Origin: Fen-178 sp963722575
GTDB lineage: Bacteria > Acidobacteriota > Terriglobia > Bryobacterales > Bryobacteraceae
Direction of reading: 5' to 3'
Assembly: GCA_963722575.1 (NCBI GenBank)
Contig: CAVRNR010000006.1
Span: forward strand, 682,001 to 746,000
DNA length: 64,000 nucleotides
The notes under the pieces are model-generated. The model did no database searches, was not told where the DNA came from, and was given only the letters and a program-made list of their open reading frames with translations. A program made the position numbers and the translations under genes. Below, one piece after another: positions 34,801-42,872 of the stretch. How positions within the stretch are numbered: the stretch's first letter is position 1; every line of letters begins with the position of its first letter.

Positions 34801-36363
34801 CTACGCGCTGCTGATCTTCAGCGCGATCACATAATCGCACGGCTTGGCCGCCGGCATCTGCACCCTCAGCCCGTCGGCCTCCTGCGCCCACTGGAGATTG
34901 CCGTTGAATCCGACCAGTGACACGTTGGCCACCCTCATGCCGGCGTTGTTGGTCCCCAGGGGTTTTATAACCGCTTCCTTCTCCGGCCAGCCCATGACGA
35001 AGGCATACACCGCGTTGCCCTTGGTGGTGAAGCGAACATCTTCGGCGGTCAAATCCTTGCGGTTATTCTCGTTGAACCGCTGCCCTGGCACGGCGGCGGT
35101 CTGCGTGCCGGGGCCTTCGCCGAAGATCTTCCAGGGACGCGTGCTGTAAATGCCTTCGCTGTTGACCGCCATCCACTTGGTGATTTCGGACAGAATCCAC
35201 AACTCCTCGTCGTCCAGCGCGCCGCTGCTGGGCAGAGGGAAGTTCAGCAGCAGGTTGCCGTTCCGGCTGACCATATCGACTAACATGTCGATCACCATCT
35301 TCGGCGACTTGTACTTGACTTCCCGGTCGTAGTGCCAGCCGCCGATACAGGTGTCGGTCTGCCACGGGTTGGCCGCGATCCCCGCCGCAAGGCCCCGCTC
35401 GAAGTCCTGCACACAGGTGCCCTCGTCGCAGTCCCGCCGCGACTTGCTGGTGTAGATGGACTCGACTTTGCCCTTGTTCCGCTTGGCGCTCGCGTTATAG
35501 AGGTGCGCCACCAGGTTGAGGCCGTATTCCTCGTACATGATCCCCCCATCCGTATAGAGCAGATCGGGCTCGTACTGATCGATCAGGTCCTTGATCCGTC
35601 TGTAGTAGAGCTGCTTCCAGGATTCCGGCGCCGCGAGGGACATGCCGAGCGGGGTCAGGTGGGAGTAGTCGTAATCCTTGGGCAGGGCGTGGTAGAGGTC
35701 CGCGTACCGCGGATCGGCGCCGTCGTAGGGCACCCCGGCGTGGAAACCGGTCTTGTCGCTGGTATGTGCGGCCGCCATCCAGTTATAGCTGAAGGCCAGG
35801 TGCTCGCTCACCGCGAACTTCATCCCCTGCTTGATGGCTGCCTTCCGGAACAGACCGACGATGTCCTGCTTCGGGCCCGACGCCACGGCGTTCCACCGCG
35901 GCTGATACTTCGAGTTCCACAAGTCGAAATTATCGTGGTGGACACCCATGCTGCAGAAGTACTTCGCCCCCGCCTTCTGGTAGAGCTGCATCAGGCGATC
36001 CGCGTCGAACTTGTCGGCCTTCCAGGTGGCGATTAAATCCTTGAATCCGAACTTCGACTGGGGGCCGTATGTTCTGAAGTGGTACTCGTACTGCCGTTCG
36101 CCCTGGAAATACATGCGGCGGGCGTACCAATCGCCGCATTCGGCTGCCGATTGCGGCCCCCAGTGGGCCCAGATCCCGAACTTGGCATCGCGAAACCAAT
36201 CCGGTACGCGGTAGGCCTTCAGCGATTCCCGGGTCGGCTGGAAAGGTCCCTTCTCGATTCCGAATTCAAACGCTTCCGCTTGCGCCGCAGATAGCCGGTT
36301 CAAGCTGGTGGAGGAAATAGCGCCTCCCAGAACTGCCATGGCACTTCGTCTGTTGATTGTCAT
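34801..36363 (-). CDS. Alpha-L-fucosidase (GH29), Tat-exported
   Basis: A 520-residue GH29 enzyme that hydrolyses terminal alpha-L-fucose with retention. The start NRRSAMAVLGGAIS is a Tat-type signal. The barrel contains WFRDAKFGIWAHWGPQS, FCSMGVHHDNFDLWNSKYQPRW and the nucleophile D272 in LLYTDGGIMYEE. SEHLAFSYNW and NPWQTDTCIGGWHYD are shared with the copies at 51526 and 55423. A C-terminal beta-sandwich (RVANVSLVGFNGNLQWAQEADGLRVQMP) completes the normal length. It lies 6 bp downstream of the LacI-type gene and is clearly co-transcribed with it. Confidence 0.92.
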   Translation of the reverse strand: MTINRRSAMAVLGGAISSTSLNRLSAAQAEAFEFGIEKGPFQPTRESLKAYRVPDWFRDAKFGIWAHWGPQSAAECGDWYARRMYFQGERQYEYHFRTYGPQSKFGFKDLIATWKADKFDADRLMQLYQKAGAKYFCSMGVHHDNFDLWNSKYQPRWNAVASGPKQDIVGLFRKAAIKQGMKFAVSEHLAFSYNWMAAAHTSDKTGFHAGVPYDGADPRYADLYHALPKDYDYSHLTPLGMSLAAPESWKQLYYRRIKDLIDQYEPDLLYTDGGIMYEEYGLNLVAHLYNASAKRNKGKVESIYTSKSRRDCDEGTCVQDFERGLAAGIAANPWQTDTCIGGWHYDREVKYKSPKMVIDMLVDMVSRNGNLLLNFPLPSSGALDDEELWILSEITKWMAVNSEGIYSTRPWKIFGEGPGTQTAAVPGQRFNENNRKDLTAEDVRFTTKGNAVYAFVMGWPEKEAVIKPLGTNNAGMRVANVSLVGFNGNLQWAQEADGLRVQMPAAKPCDYVIALKISSA

Positions 36364-36369
36364 TGTGAT

Positions 36370-37389
36370 CTATATCTGACGCCGCGTCGACTCCCGTGCC
36401 ACGATCTTCGGCGGCAGCAGAATCGTCTTGGGACGCGGTCTCTCGCCCTTGGCTTGTACCAGGCTCAGAGCCAGCGCGGCGGCCTGCCGCCCGATGCCGG
36501 CGCTGTCCTGATCCACACTGCTCAAGGGCACGCGCAGCAATTCCGCGTGGCGCACGTTGCCGCAGCCGATCACGGCGATGTCTTCGGGCACGCGCAGGCC
36601 GCTATCCAGAATGGCCTGCAGGACCCCCATGGCCGTCGGATCGTTGAAGCAGAATATGCCGTCGGGGCGCGGCTCCAGCGACAACAGCCGCAGCATGGCA
36701 TCGTGCCCGCCGACGTCCCCGGCATCGTCGCTGGTGCCCGCGGTCTGGATATAATCGGCGGGAACCTCGAGCCCGTGCCGCGCCAGCGCTTGCCGGTAGC
36801 CCGCCAGGCGCCCCAATGCCGGACTGATTTCCGATCCGCGGACGTGCGCGATGCGGCGGCAGCCCACCGAGATCAGATGCTCGGTCGCCAGAACGCCGAC
36901 AGCTTCGTCGTCCACCCCGACGAAATTCGCTGGCAGGCCGGCAAAACACCGGTCGATCAGGACGTACGGCCGTTTGCGTTCCTCGATGCGCCGGAACGAC
37001 TCCACCGTCCACTGCGTAGAAGCGATAATCAGCGCGTCCACACGGCGGGCCAGCATCTGGCTGATTTCCTCCCGCTCCAGCTCCGGATTCTCTTCGGAAG
37101 AGGAAATCAGCAGGCCGTAGCCCTTGATGCGCAGCGCGCTGGAAATGCCCTTGGCCACTTCGGAGAAGAAAGGATGCACCAGATCGGGAACCACCAGGCC
37201 GATGGTGAGCGTACGGCCGGTAACCAACGCGCGAGCCGCCAGGTTAGGCTGGTAGTCCAGCTCCTTCATTCTCTTCAGCACACGCTGCCGGGTTTCCTCG
37301 CCGATGTCCTCGTGATTCCTGAGGACTTTCGAGACGGTCACGACGGACACACCGAGGTCCCGGGCGATGTCCTTCATTCGGACGGGCAT
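36370..37389 (-). CDS. LacI-family transcriptional regulator
   Basis: A 339-residue regulator. Residues 5-55 are the LacI HTH and hinge (MKDIARDLGVSVVTVSKVLRNHEDIGEETRQRV, then LDYQPNLAARAL), and residues 60-335 are a periplasmic-binding-protein-like effector domain (TIGLVVPDLVHPFFSEVAKGI, CFNDPTAMGVLQAILDSGLRVPEDIAVIG). It sits between the guanylyltransferase gene (8-bp gap) and a GH29 gene (6-bp gap), so it is part of the operon that it presumably represses. The inducer is likely L-fucose or a derivative; this is inference. Second in-frame ATG at 37377 is an alternative start. Confidence 0.92.
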   Translation of the reverse strand: MPVRMKDIARDLGVSVVTVSKVLRNHEDIGEETRQRVLKRMKELDYQPNLAARALVTGRTLTIGLVVPDLVHPFFSEVAKGISSALRIKGYGLLISSSEENPELEREEISQMLARRVDALIIASTQWTVESFRRIEERKRPYVLIDRCFAGLPANFVGVDDEAVGVLATEHLISVGCRRIAHVRGSEISPALGRLAGYRQALARHGLEVPADYIQTAGTSDDAGDVGGHDAMLRLLSLEPRPDGIFCFNDPTAMGVLQAILDSGLRVPEDIAVIGCGNVRHAELLRVPLSSVDQDSAGIGRQAAALALSLVQAKGERPRPKTILLPPKIVARESTRRQI

Positions 37390-37396
37390 GTCGTTA

Positions 37397-39040
37397 TTAT
37401 GGCAGCATTCCCTGGCGGGAAACGAAAAGACTCCTCCAGATTTCCGCGCGCCGCCGATGAAAGGCCGCCTGATCGGTCAGTAGGGCGATCTCGGCCGCAC
37501 TGTAGCGGCCGGCCAGGCGGTAGGCGCGCAACTCCGCGGCGCTGGCCGACTCCGGCGCGTACATCCACAGCCAACGCCGGAATCCCGAGGCCTTGCGCTC
37601 GGCCGGAAAGACGCGCGCATTCCAAAGGCTGCGTTCCGCCAGATGCTCCACGCCGGGCCAAACTTCGTCCGGAGGGACGCCCGCGGCGGCCAGCCAGCTC
37701 GCCAACGGCCGTCCGCAGAATTGGGCGCCTCCGAGGAGCGAGCGCTTGAACGTGTCGCGCACACTGTAGCACCGCACGAAATGAACCCTCTTGCCGCCGC
37801 GGCTGCGGCCGGGCAAGACCTCCAGACACGCTTCACGTGGCAACACCAGCGGCTGGTCCACGTCCACACCCGCGATCACATTTCCGGATAGCTCCAGCAG
37901 CGAAGTAATGCGGCACCCTTCCACCCACGAATGGGTGCCGCTGACCCGGCCCTGCCCGCCGACTGCGCTGTTGACCACCAGTAGGGTGGAGGACGGTGGC
38001 AGGCTCCGGTCCTCCTCCGCCAGCGCCAGGCCGCTTTCGATCAATTGCCGCGTGGATCCGAAGTGCAGGAAGCGGCACGCCGGGACAAGCTGGACGTAAA
38101 ACGGAATGGCATTCAGCGGCGGAAAGACTTGCGCCAGCAGCTTTCCGGGCCAGGTCGAGCCGCTCGCGCGCGCGCTGCCGGTATAGTGTTCGAGGGTGGC
38201 GTCGCTCCCCAAAGCGCAACAGATCTCGCGATAGAGGTCCACGCCGTGTTCGAGGATGTGCCGGCGCGCTTGCGGCGTAAAGTCCAGGCTACCCTCTCCG
38301 GCGGGTTCTACGCCGAAAGCGGCGAGCAGCGCCGCGGCCGTGGCCGCGTCCATGTGCATCACCCCAATATCCAAAGGCGCGCGTCCGCCCGCGTCAAGCG
38401 CCCCTGCCGCCTGCTGCGTCTCGATGGACGGCTTCTGTAGGTATAGGGACACGGCTCCGCCCGCGCCCATGCAGAAGACGCCGTGCCGGCTGGCTTCCGC
38501 GGCGGTAGCGTAGCAGCCCAGCGCGATGAGGCCCGGCTGCGAAAATTCCACGGCTCCCGCGTCGAAGCGGATGAGAGCGTCGCCGGCCGCCACCACCACC
38601 TGTCCCCTGCCCGGCATGCCCTCCGGCAGCGCCAGGAAGGCAGGCACGAGCCGGTCGAACAGCGCCGGTGGCAGCGCCGAGGCGGGCGCGCCCGGCAAGG
38701 GAACGAAGATCTTACCGCACGGCCCGTAGGCCGGCAGACGCCGCGAGTCGCCCCCTGCGTGAACGATGAGGATGCGCAGATGGCCCAGCGCTTCCTCGAC
38801 TGCGCCACTGCCGCCGAGGTCGATACCACGCCGCGCCCGCTCCCGCCGCAGGATCTCGACCAGGCAGCACAGGGTACTGCCCCCGCTGCCAATGCGCCGG
38901 CCTTCGAGATCGGGCACCACGAATGCCTCGCCGACCTGCGGCAGCAAGCCCAGTTCCCGCCGGGCCTGCAACTGGCTTTCATACGCCCGCGCCTGCAAGG
39001 CGTTGGACGCGGTCAGTATCAGGTAATCCCAAAGTCTCAA
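37397..39040 (-). CDS. Fucose-1-phosphate guanylyltransferase (L-fucokinase/FPGT Pfam family), stand-alone
   Basis: A 547-residue protein matching the pyrophosphorylase half of FKP/FPGT: LRLWDYLILTASNALQARAY at the start, FVVPDLEGRRIGSGGSTL, and the nucleotide-binding HAGGDSRR (residues 94-101). The C-terminal half (NSAVGGQGRVSGTHSWVEGC) is beta-helical with NVIAGVD. It would make GDP-L-fucose from fucose-1-phosphate and GTP. The bifunctional Bacteroides FKP carries a C-terminal GHMP kinase; here the frame stops before it and a kinase-like gene is separate (40367-41191). I assign the start to TTG 39040, which overlaps the fucP stop (TTGA), because no ATG is near and the family N-terminus begins there. 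Confidence 0.8.
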   Translation of the reverse strand: MRLWDYLILTASNALQARAYESQLQARRELGLLPQVGEAFVVPDLEGRRIGSGGSTLCCLVEILRRERARRGIDLGGSGAVEEALGHLRILIVHAGGDSRRLPAYGPCGKIFVPLPGAPASALPPALFDRLVPAFLALPEGMPGRGQVVVAAGDALIRFDAGAVEFSQPGLIALGCYATAAEASRHGVFCMGAGGAVSLYLQKPSIETQQAAGALDAGGRAPLDIGVMHMDAATAAALLAAFGVEPAGEGSLDFTPQARRHILEHGVDLYREICCALGSDATLEHYTGSARASGSTWPGKLLAQVFPPLNAIPFYVQLVPACRFLHFGSTRQLIESGLALAEEDRSLPPSSTLLVVNSAVGGQGRVSGTHSWVEGCRITSLLELSGNVIAGVDVDQPLVLPREACLEVLPGRSRGGKRVHFVRCYSVRDTFKRSLLGGAQFCGRPLASWLAAAGVPPDEVWPGVEHLAERSLWNARVFPAERKASGFRRWLWMYAPESASAAELRAYRLAGRYSAAEIALLTDQAAFHRRRAEIWRSLFVSRQGMLP

Positions 39041-40353
39041 GCGGTTTTCGAGCGTAAGGCCCGCACCTTCGATCCTATGAACGCGAAATAAGCGATGACG
39101 ACGTAACAGCACAGCGGAACCAGCATCGCCCGCGCCATACTGTGCGAGGCAATCAGCCCCATGATCGGCGTGAAGACCGCGCCACCCACAATGCCCATCA
39201 CGATCATCGACCCGCCCAGCTTGGTGTTCGGTCCAAGTTCCTTCAGACCCAGGGCAAAGATGGTCGGGAACATCAGCGACATGAAGAAACTGGTCAGGAA
39301 GATGGACCACAGGCCGATCCAGCCGGGGTAAGACACACCGACGCCCACCAGGAATATGTTCGTCACGGCGTAGGCGCCCATCAGCAGGTTGGGCCGCACG
39401 AACTGCATCAGATAAGTTGCCGAGAATCGCCCCATCCCAAAAGCCACCAGCGTTCCGGAAAGAAAGTATCCGGCCAGTTTCTCGGGCTGGTGGGTGTAGT
39501 CCTGAACATACTGAATGAAATAGCTCCAGGTCCCCACCTGCGCTCCGTTGTAGAAGAACATGGCGATGACGGCGATGAGGAAATGGCGCTGGTGCAGGAG
39601 TTCTTTGAGGCTCCCTTTCTCTCCGCCCACCGTTTTCTCGGCGCCGATGGCCGGGAACCTGGTCCGCGCCATTATGAGCGCCCACGCCAGCGTCACGCAG
39701 CCCAGCACCAGGTAGGGCGTAATGACGCGCATGGTTTCGTGCTGGAGGTAAGCCTGGTATCGCCCCGCGAGTTTGAGCGCCTGTACCTGATTCCCCTTGA
39801 GCTCGATTCCGGAGAAGATGAAGACCGTACCCACCAGCGCGCCCGTGATGGCGCCCAGCGGGTTGAACGCCTGAGAGAAGTTCAAGCGGCGTTCGGAACT
39901 GGCGGGATCTCCCAACTGCGCGATGAACGGGTTGGCGCCGGTTTCCAGGAAGGCCAGCCCGCTGGCGATGACAAACAGCGCGCACAGGAAGAATGCGAAC
40001 TTCCCAACCACCGCCGCCGGCCAGAATAACAGGGTGCCGGCGCTATACAGCAAGAGACCGGTCACCAGCCCCGCCTTGTAGCTGAAGCGGCGCATCACCA
40101 GGGCGGCGGGCATGGAAAGCAGGAAGTAGCCCATGTAAAACGCCGACTGGATCAGCCCGGCCTTGAAACGGGTCAACTCGAACGACTTCATGAACTGCCG
40201 GATGAGAACATCGTTCAGATTATTGGGTATGCCCCAGAGGAAGAACAGAGCCGTGACCAGTACAAAGGGCAGGATGTTCTGCATGGGCAGGAGCGGGTGT
40301 TTGGAGGCTCCCACAGGTTCGGTTTGGGCGTTGGAAGTGCTCATCATTGCCAT
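39037..40353 (-). CDS. fucP: FucP-type sugar:proton symporter (MFS)
   Basis: A 438-residue membrane protein with twelve hydrophobic segments. LPFVLVTALFFLWGIPNNLNDVLIRQFMKSFEL is the FucP N-terminus (the family hallmark FFLWGxxNNLND), and FIASGLAFLETGANPFI-like sequence follows (here VIASGLAFLETGANPFIAQLGDP). E. coli FucP imports L-fucose, L-galactose and D-arabinose with H+. It lies between the kinase-like gene (13-bp gap) and the guanylyltransferase gene (stop overlaps its start), so import and GDP-activation are co-translated. The C-terminus overlaps by four bases. Confidence 0.92.
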   Translation of the reverse strand: MAMMSTSNAQTEPVGASKHPLLPMQNILPFVLVTALFFLWGIPNNLNDVLIRQFMKSFELTRFKAGLIQSAFYMGYFLLSMPAALVMRRFSYKAGLVTGLLLYSAGTLLFWPAAVVGKFAFFLCALFVIASGLAFLETGANPFIAQLGDPASSERRLNFSQAFNPLGAITGALVGTVFIFSGIELKGNQVQALKLAGRYQAYLQHETMRVITPYLVLGCVTLAWALIMARTRFPAIGAEKTVGGEKGSLKELLHQRHFLIAVIAMFFYNGAQVGTWSYFIQYVQDYTHQPEKLAGYFLSGTLVAFGMGRFSATYLMQFVRPNLLMGAYAVTNIFLVGVGVSYPGWIGLWSIFLTSFFMSLMFPTIFALGLKELGPNTKLGGSMIVMGIVGGAVFTPIMGLIASHSMARAMLVPLCCYVVIAYFAFIGSKVRALRSKTA

Positions 40354-40366
40354 GGTCTCATACGGC

Positions 40367-41191
40367 TCAGGAAGTCCGGACTTTCACGCGAAGAGACCCA
40401 GGCACATCCTCCTCCGAGGCTACGATCAGGTAGCCCCCGCCACATCCCGAGTACATCGCTCCGGGATAGCGGGATTGGAAGTTGGCGAGAATGGCTTTCA
40501 GGTCCAAGACAATCGTGGGGTGCTGGACGGTATGTGGAAGGATGGTCTCCCAGCACTGCATGCACCCGTTCATCGAATCGCCCAGTGCCCGCAGGTTGCG
40601 CTTGACAATGGCCTCATAGCAGCATCGGCCGGTTTGCCCCAGCCGCTCGATCCACAACGGATCGAGGTTCTTGACGCCCAGGGGATTGTAGCCCTCGGGC
40701 CGCTGGTTGATGGGTACCAGTTGCAGGACGCGCTCCAGCCAGCGAGCGATCCCGGGTTCGCAGTTCGACTCCACGTGCACCGGGAAATATCCGCCCTCGT
40801 GCGCCGCGTCATAGTCGAGCCGGCTCACACCGGGATAGATCAGGCCGATCATGTCCTGGGACCCGGAGGGCTCCGCGCGCCCGTCGTTCTCGGCCCGGTA
40901 AAGCTCGCGGACCAGGTGCTCGCGCGGCCGGTCCGGCAGTACGCCGTTCCATATGCGCAGGGCCACTTTCCGGGTGCCGCTGGCGATCCCGGCGCGGTCC
41001 ATAAACCAGCGGTCGGGTTCGAGGCCGACCACTACCATGGACCCGGGCGGATGAGGGTTCAGCGCGGAGACGAACGGCTGGTCGATCCAGCCACCCGCCA
41101 GCGCCAACCGGTGCGGGATACTGCCGATCAAGTCGCCGATATCGGCTGCCTCCGGCCTGGCCACGGCTTCGAAAGCAAGAGCTTCGGGCAT
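40367..41191 (-). CDS. GHMP-family sugar kinase-like protein (candidate fucokinase)
   Basis: A 274-residue protein of the galactokinase/GHMP type: RLALAGGWIDQPF (sugar-binding motif 1), PSGSQDMIGLIYPGVSRLDYD (matching GxQDQ...GG of heptose and fucose kinases) and YSGCGGGYLIVA (motif 3). The ATP-binding loop, usually PxxxGLGSSAA, is only recognisable as AGIASGTRKVA, and the protein is shorter than usual (~330). It starts at an ATG that overlaps the stop of the epimerase gene (TAATG) and precedes fucP by 13 bp. Role inferred: phosphorylation of imported L-fucose (or L-galactose) for the FPGT enzyme. A non-catalytic or different-substrate protein is possible. Confidence 0.65.
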   Translation of the reverse strand: MPEALAFEAVARPEAADIGDLIGSIPHRLALAGGWIDQPFVSALNPHPPGSMVVVGLEPDRWFMDRAGIASGTRKVALRIWNGVLPDRPREHLVRELYRAENDGRAEPSGSQDMIGLIYPGVSRLDYDAAHEGGYFPVHVESNCEPGIARWLERVLQLVPINQRPEGYNPLGVKNLDPLWIERLGQTGRCCYEAIVKRNLRALGDSMNGCMQCWETILPHTVQHPTIVLDLKAILANFQSRYPGAMYSGCGGGYLIVASEEDVPGSLRVKVRTS

Positions 41192-42237
41192 TAGTCCGTC
41201 ACCACCCGCTTGCCGGCCTTACGGTCCGCGAACTGCTCGGCAATCCAGGCATAGGTTTTCTCCATTCCCGCGCGCAGAGTTGTCCGCGGCTCCCAATCGA
41301 GAACCTGCCGGATGAAGGTGTTATCGCTGTTCCGCCCGGCCACGCCCTTGGGCGCATTCAAGTCGTAAGTGCGCGTCAGTTTAACGCCGGCGATGTCCTC
41401 GACCATGCCGACCAGGTTGTCGATGGAGATGAGCTCGCTCGAACCAAGATTGATCGGCGTGGCGATGAGCCGGTCGCAATGCATAATCTGGTCGATGCCG
41501 AGCACGCAATCGTCAATGAAACAGAAACTGCGCGTCTGCGTGCCATCGCCCCAGATCTCGATCGAGTGCCGGCCGGAGTCGATCGCCTCGAGCATCTTGC
41601 GGCAAATGGCCGCCGGTGCCTTCTCGCGCCCGCCGAACCAGGTGCCGTGCGGACCGTAGATGTTGTGGAACCGGGCGAAGTGGGTCTCCAGACCCCGCTC
41701 GGCCCAATACTCCTGGCAGAACATTTCCGAGATCAGCTTCTCCCAGCCGTAGCCGCGCTCCGACATGGCTGGATACGCGTCCGATTCCTTGAGCGCGCGG
41801 ACGTGGGGGTCCTTCTGCAAATCCGTATTATAAGCGCACGCCGAGGAGGAAAAGAAATAGCGCTCGGCGCCGGCGCGCCAGGCGGCGTCGATCAGGTGAG
41901 TGTTCACCAGGACGCTGCGCAGGCACTCCACGCGGAAGTGCTCGATGAACCCCATGCCGCCCATGTCGGCCGCCAGGTTATAAACTTCCGCGGCGCCTTC
42001 CACCGCCCGGATGGCGTTGGCCTTCTCGCTCAGGTCCATGGAGAGGCACTCCACTCCCGGCACGCGCTGGTACCATTCCGGCAAAGGCTTGCGGTCGATG
42101 CCGCGGATGCGGGTGAAGCCCAGTTCGTGAAAATGGCGCGCCAAGGCCCCGGCGATGAACCCGCCCGCGCCGGCGATGACGATCAGGTCGTCAGCATTGA
42201 GCTCGCGGTCAATGTGCACTTCAGAGTTGGTTTTCAT
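41191..42237 (-). CDS. GDP-mannose 3,5-epimerase-like NAD-dependent epimerase
   Basis: A 348-residue extended short-chain dehydrogenase. GAGGFIAGALARHF is the NAD-binding Rossmann motif. NLAADMGGMGFI, SSSACAYN with C134, GYGWEKL (YxxxK) and RFHNIYGPHGTWFGGREKAPAA match the plant GDP-D-mannose 3',5'-epimerase, including the catalytic Cys in SSAC and the Lys in GGREKAP. That enzyme makes GDP-L-galactose and GDP-L-gulose. ATG 42237 is chosen; TATAAT/TGGACA promoter boxes lie upstream at 42268-42296. It is the first gene of the kinase-fucP-FPGT-lacI-fucosidase run. Other GDP- or dTDP-sugar epimerisations cannot be excluded. Confidence 0.78.
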   Translation of the reverse strand: MKTNSEVHIDRELNADDLIVIAGAGGFIAGALARHFHELGFTRIRGIDRKPLPEWYQRVPGVECLSMDLSEKANAIRAVEGAAEVYNLAADMGGMGFIEHFRVECLRSVLVNTHLIDAAWRAGAERYFFSSSACAYNTDLQKDPHVRALKESDAYPAMSERGYGWEKLISEMFCQEYWAERGLETHFARFHNIYGPHGTWFGGREKAPAAICRKMLEAIDSGRHSIEIWGDGTQTRSFCFIDDCVLGIDQIMHCDRLIATPINLGSSELISIDNLVGMVEDIAGVKLTRTYDLNAPKGVAGRNSDNTFIRQVLDWEPRTTLRAGMEKTYAWIAEQFADRKAGKRVVTD

Positions 42238-42267
42238 AATTGGATGCCGTTGAAGTAAACGATACTC

Positions 42268-42296
42268 ATTATACAAACGGAGGTGGTGATTGTCCA
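42268..42296 (-). promoter_or_regulatory. Promoter of the epimerase/kinase/fucP operon
   Basis: On the minus strand: TGGACA (42291-42296), 17-bp spacer, TATAAT (42268-42273), 30 bp before the epimerase ATG. A duplicate of this promoter, with the same spacing, lies at 46207-46235. Confidence 0.75.
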
Positions 42297-42614
42297 TAGT
42301 TTTTTGGGGTTGCAGTGGCTCCGCATTCCCCGAATTCTGGCGGCTGGCGTATGCAAGTGATTTAGACTCAGTGCAATATAGTCTGTGAGGAGCGGGTTCC
42401 TTCCTTTTTCCGTATGCGAGTGGTGCTGAGGCCACAAAGAAGCATCCCGCGACCCTCTCAGAAGGGGGCGAGCCTTGCATGTCATGAACCGGCACATTGC
42501 TTTTCAACAACATAAGTCGTCTGCTGACAGGCCCTGGGGTCGAGGGAAGTACCCCCTCGGAGCGCCGTGGGGGCGGCTGGTGTACGAGTGCCGAAACCTC
42601 CTAACCGATTTTGC

Positions 42615-42642
42615 TTGACAACGGAATAGTCCTGCGCATAAT
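42615..42642 (+). promoter_or_regulatory. Promoter for the secreted protein at 42873
   Basis: TTGACA (42615-42620), 16-bp spacer, CATAAT (42637-42642) on the plus strand, giving a ~225-nt leader before ATG 42873. The 42238-42872 gap otherwise holds the minus promoter, a segment duplicated at 46.2 kb and a direct repeat. Confidence 0.6.
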
Positions 42643-42753
42643 CTTTAACTTAAACGTTATTTGTGTCCAGCCGCTCGACCGGAAGGCCGAGCCGAAAGCT
42701 CTTCGTTTGACGTTCTAAACCTAGGCAAAAGGATCTCGATCCTGGCTGCAGAT

Positions 42754-42790
42754 CCGGAGTTCCGACGGTGACGAGGGCGGGCAGATGTTG
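42754..42790 (+). repeat. 37-bp direct repeat, left copy
   Basis: Starts CCGGAGTTCCGACGGTGACG and ends GCAGATGTTG. It matches 45848-45884 at 34 of 37 positions. The two copies lie 3.1 kb apart and enclose the gene at 42873-45767. Confidence 0.85.
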
Positions 42791-42872
42791 GATCTCGGAA
42801 ATTTGGAGGAATTTGCCACCACCGCGAGTTTCCCGATATAGCTTTAGAAGTGCCGAAGGAGGCTAATCCGAA

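Noticed and set aside
39041..39985. N-terminal extension of the guanylyltransferase to 862 residues
   Set aside because: It runs out of frame through fucP, which is clearly the real gene there; the FPGT-type N-terminus begins at about 39040.
42653..42658. LacI operator at the AACGTT palindrome downstream of the 42615 promoter
   Set aside because: Only six bases are symmetrical and no matching site is seen at the other promoters of the locus.
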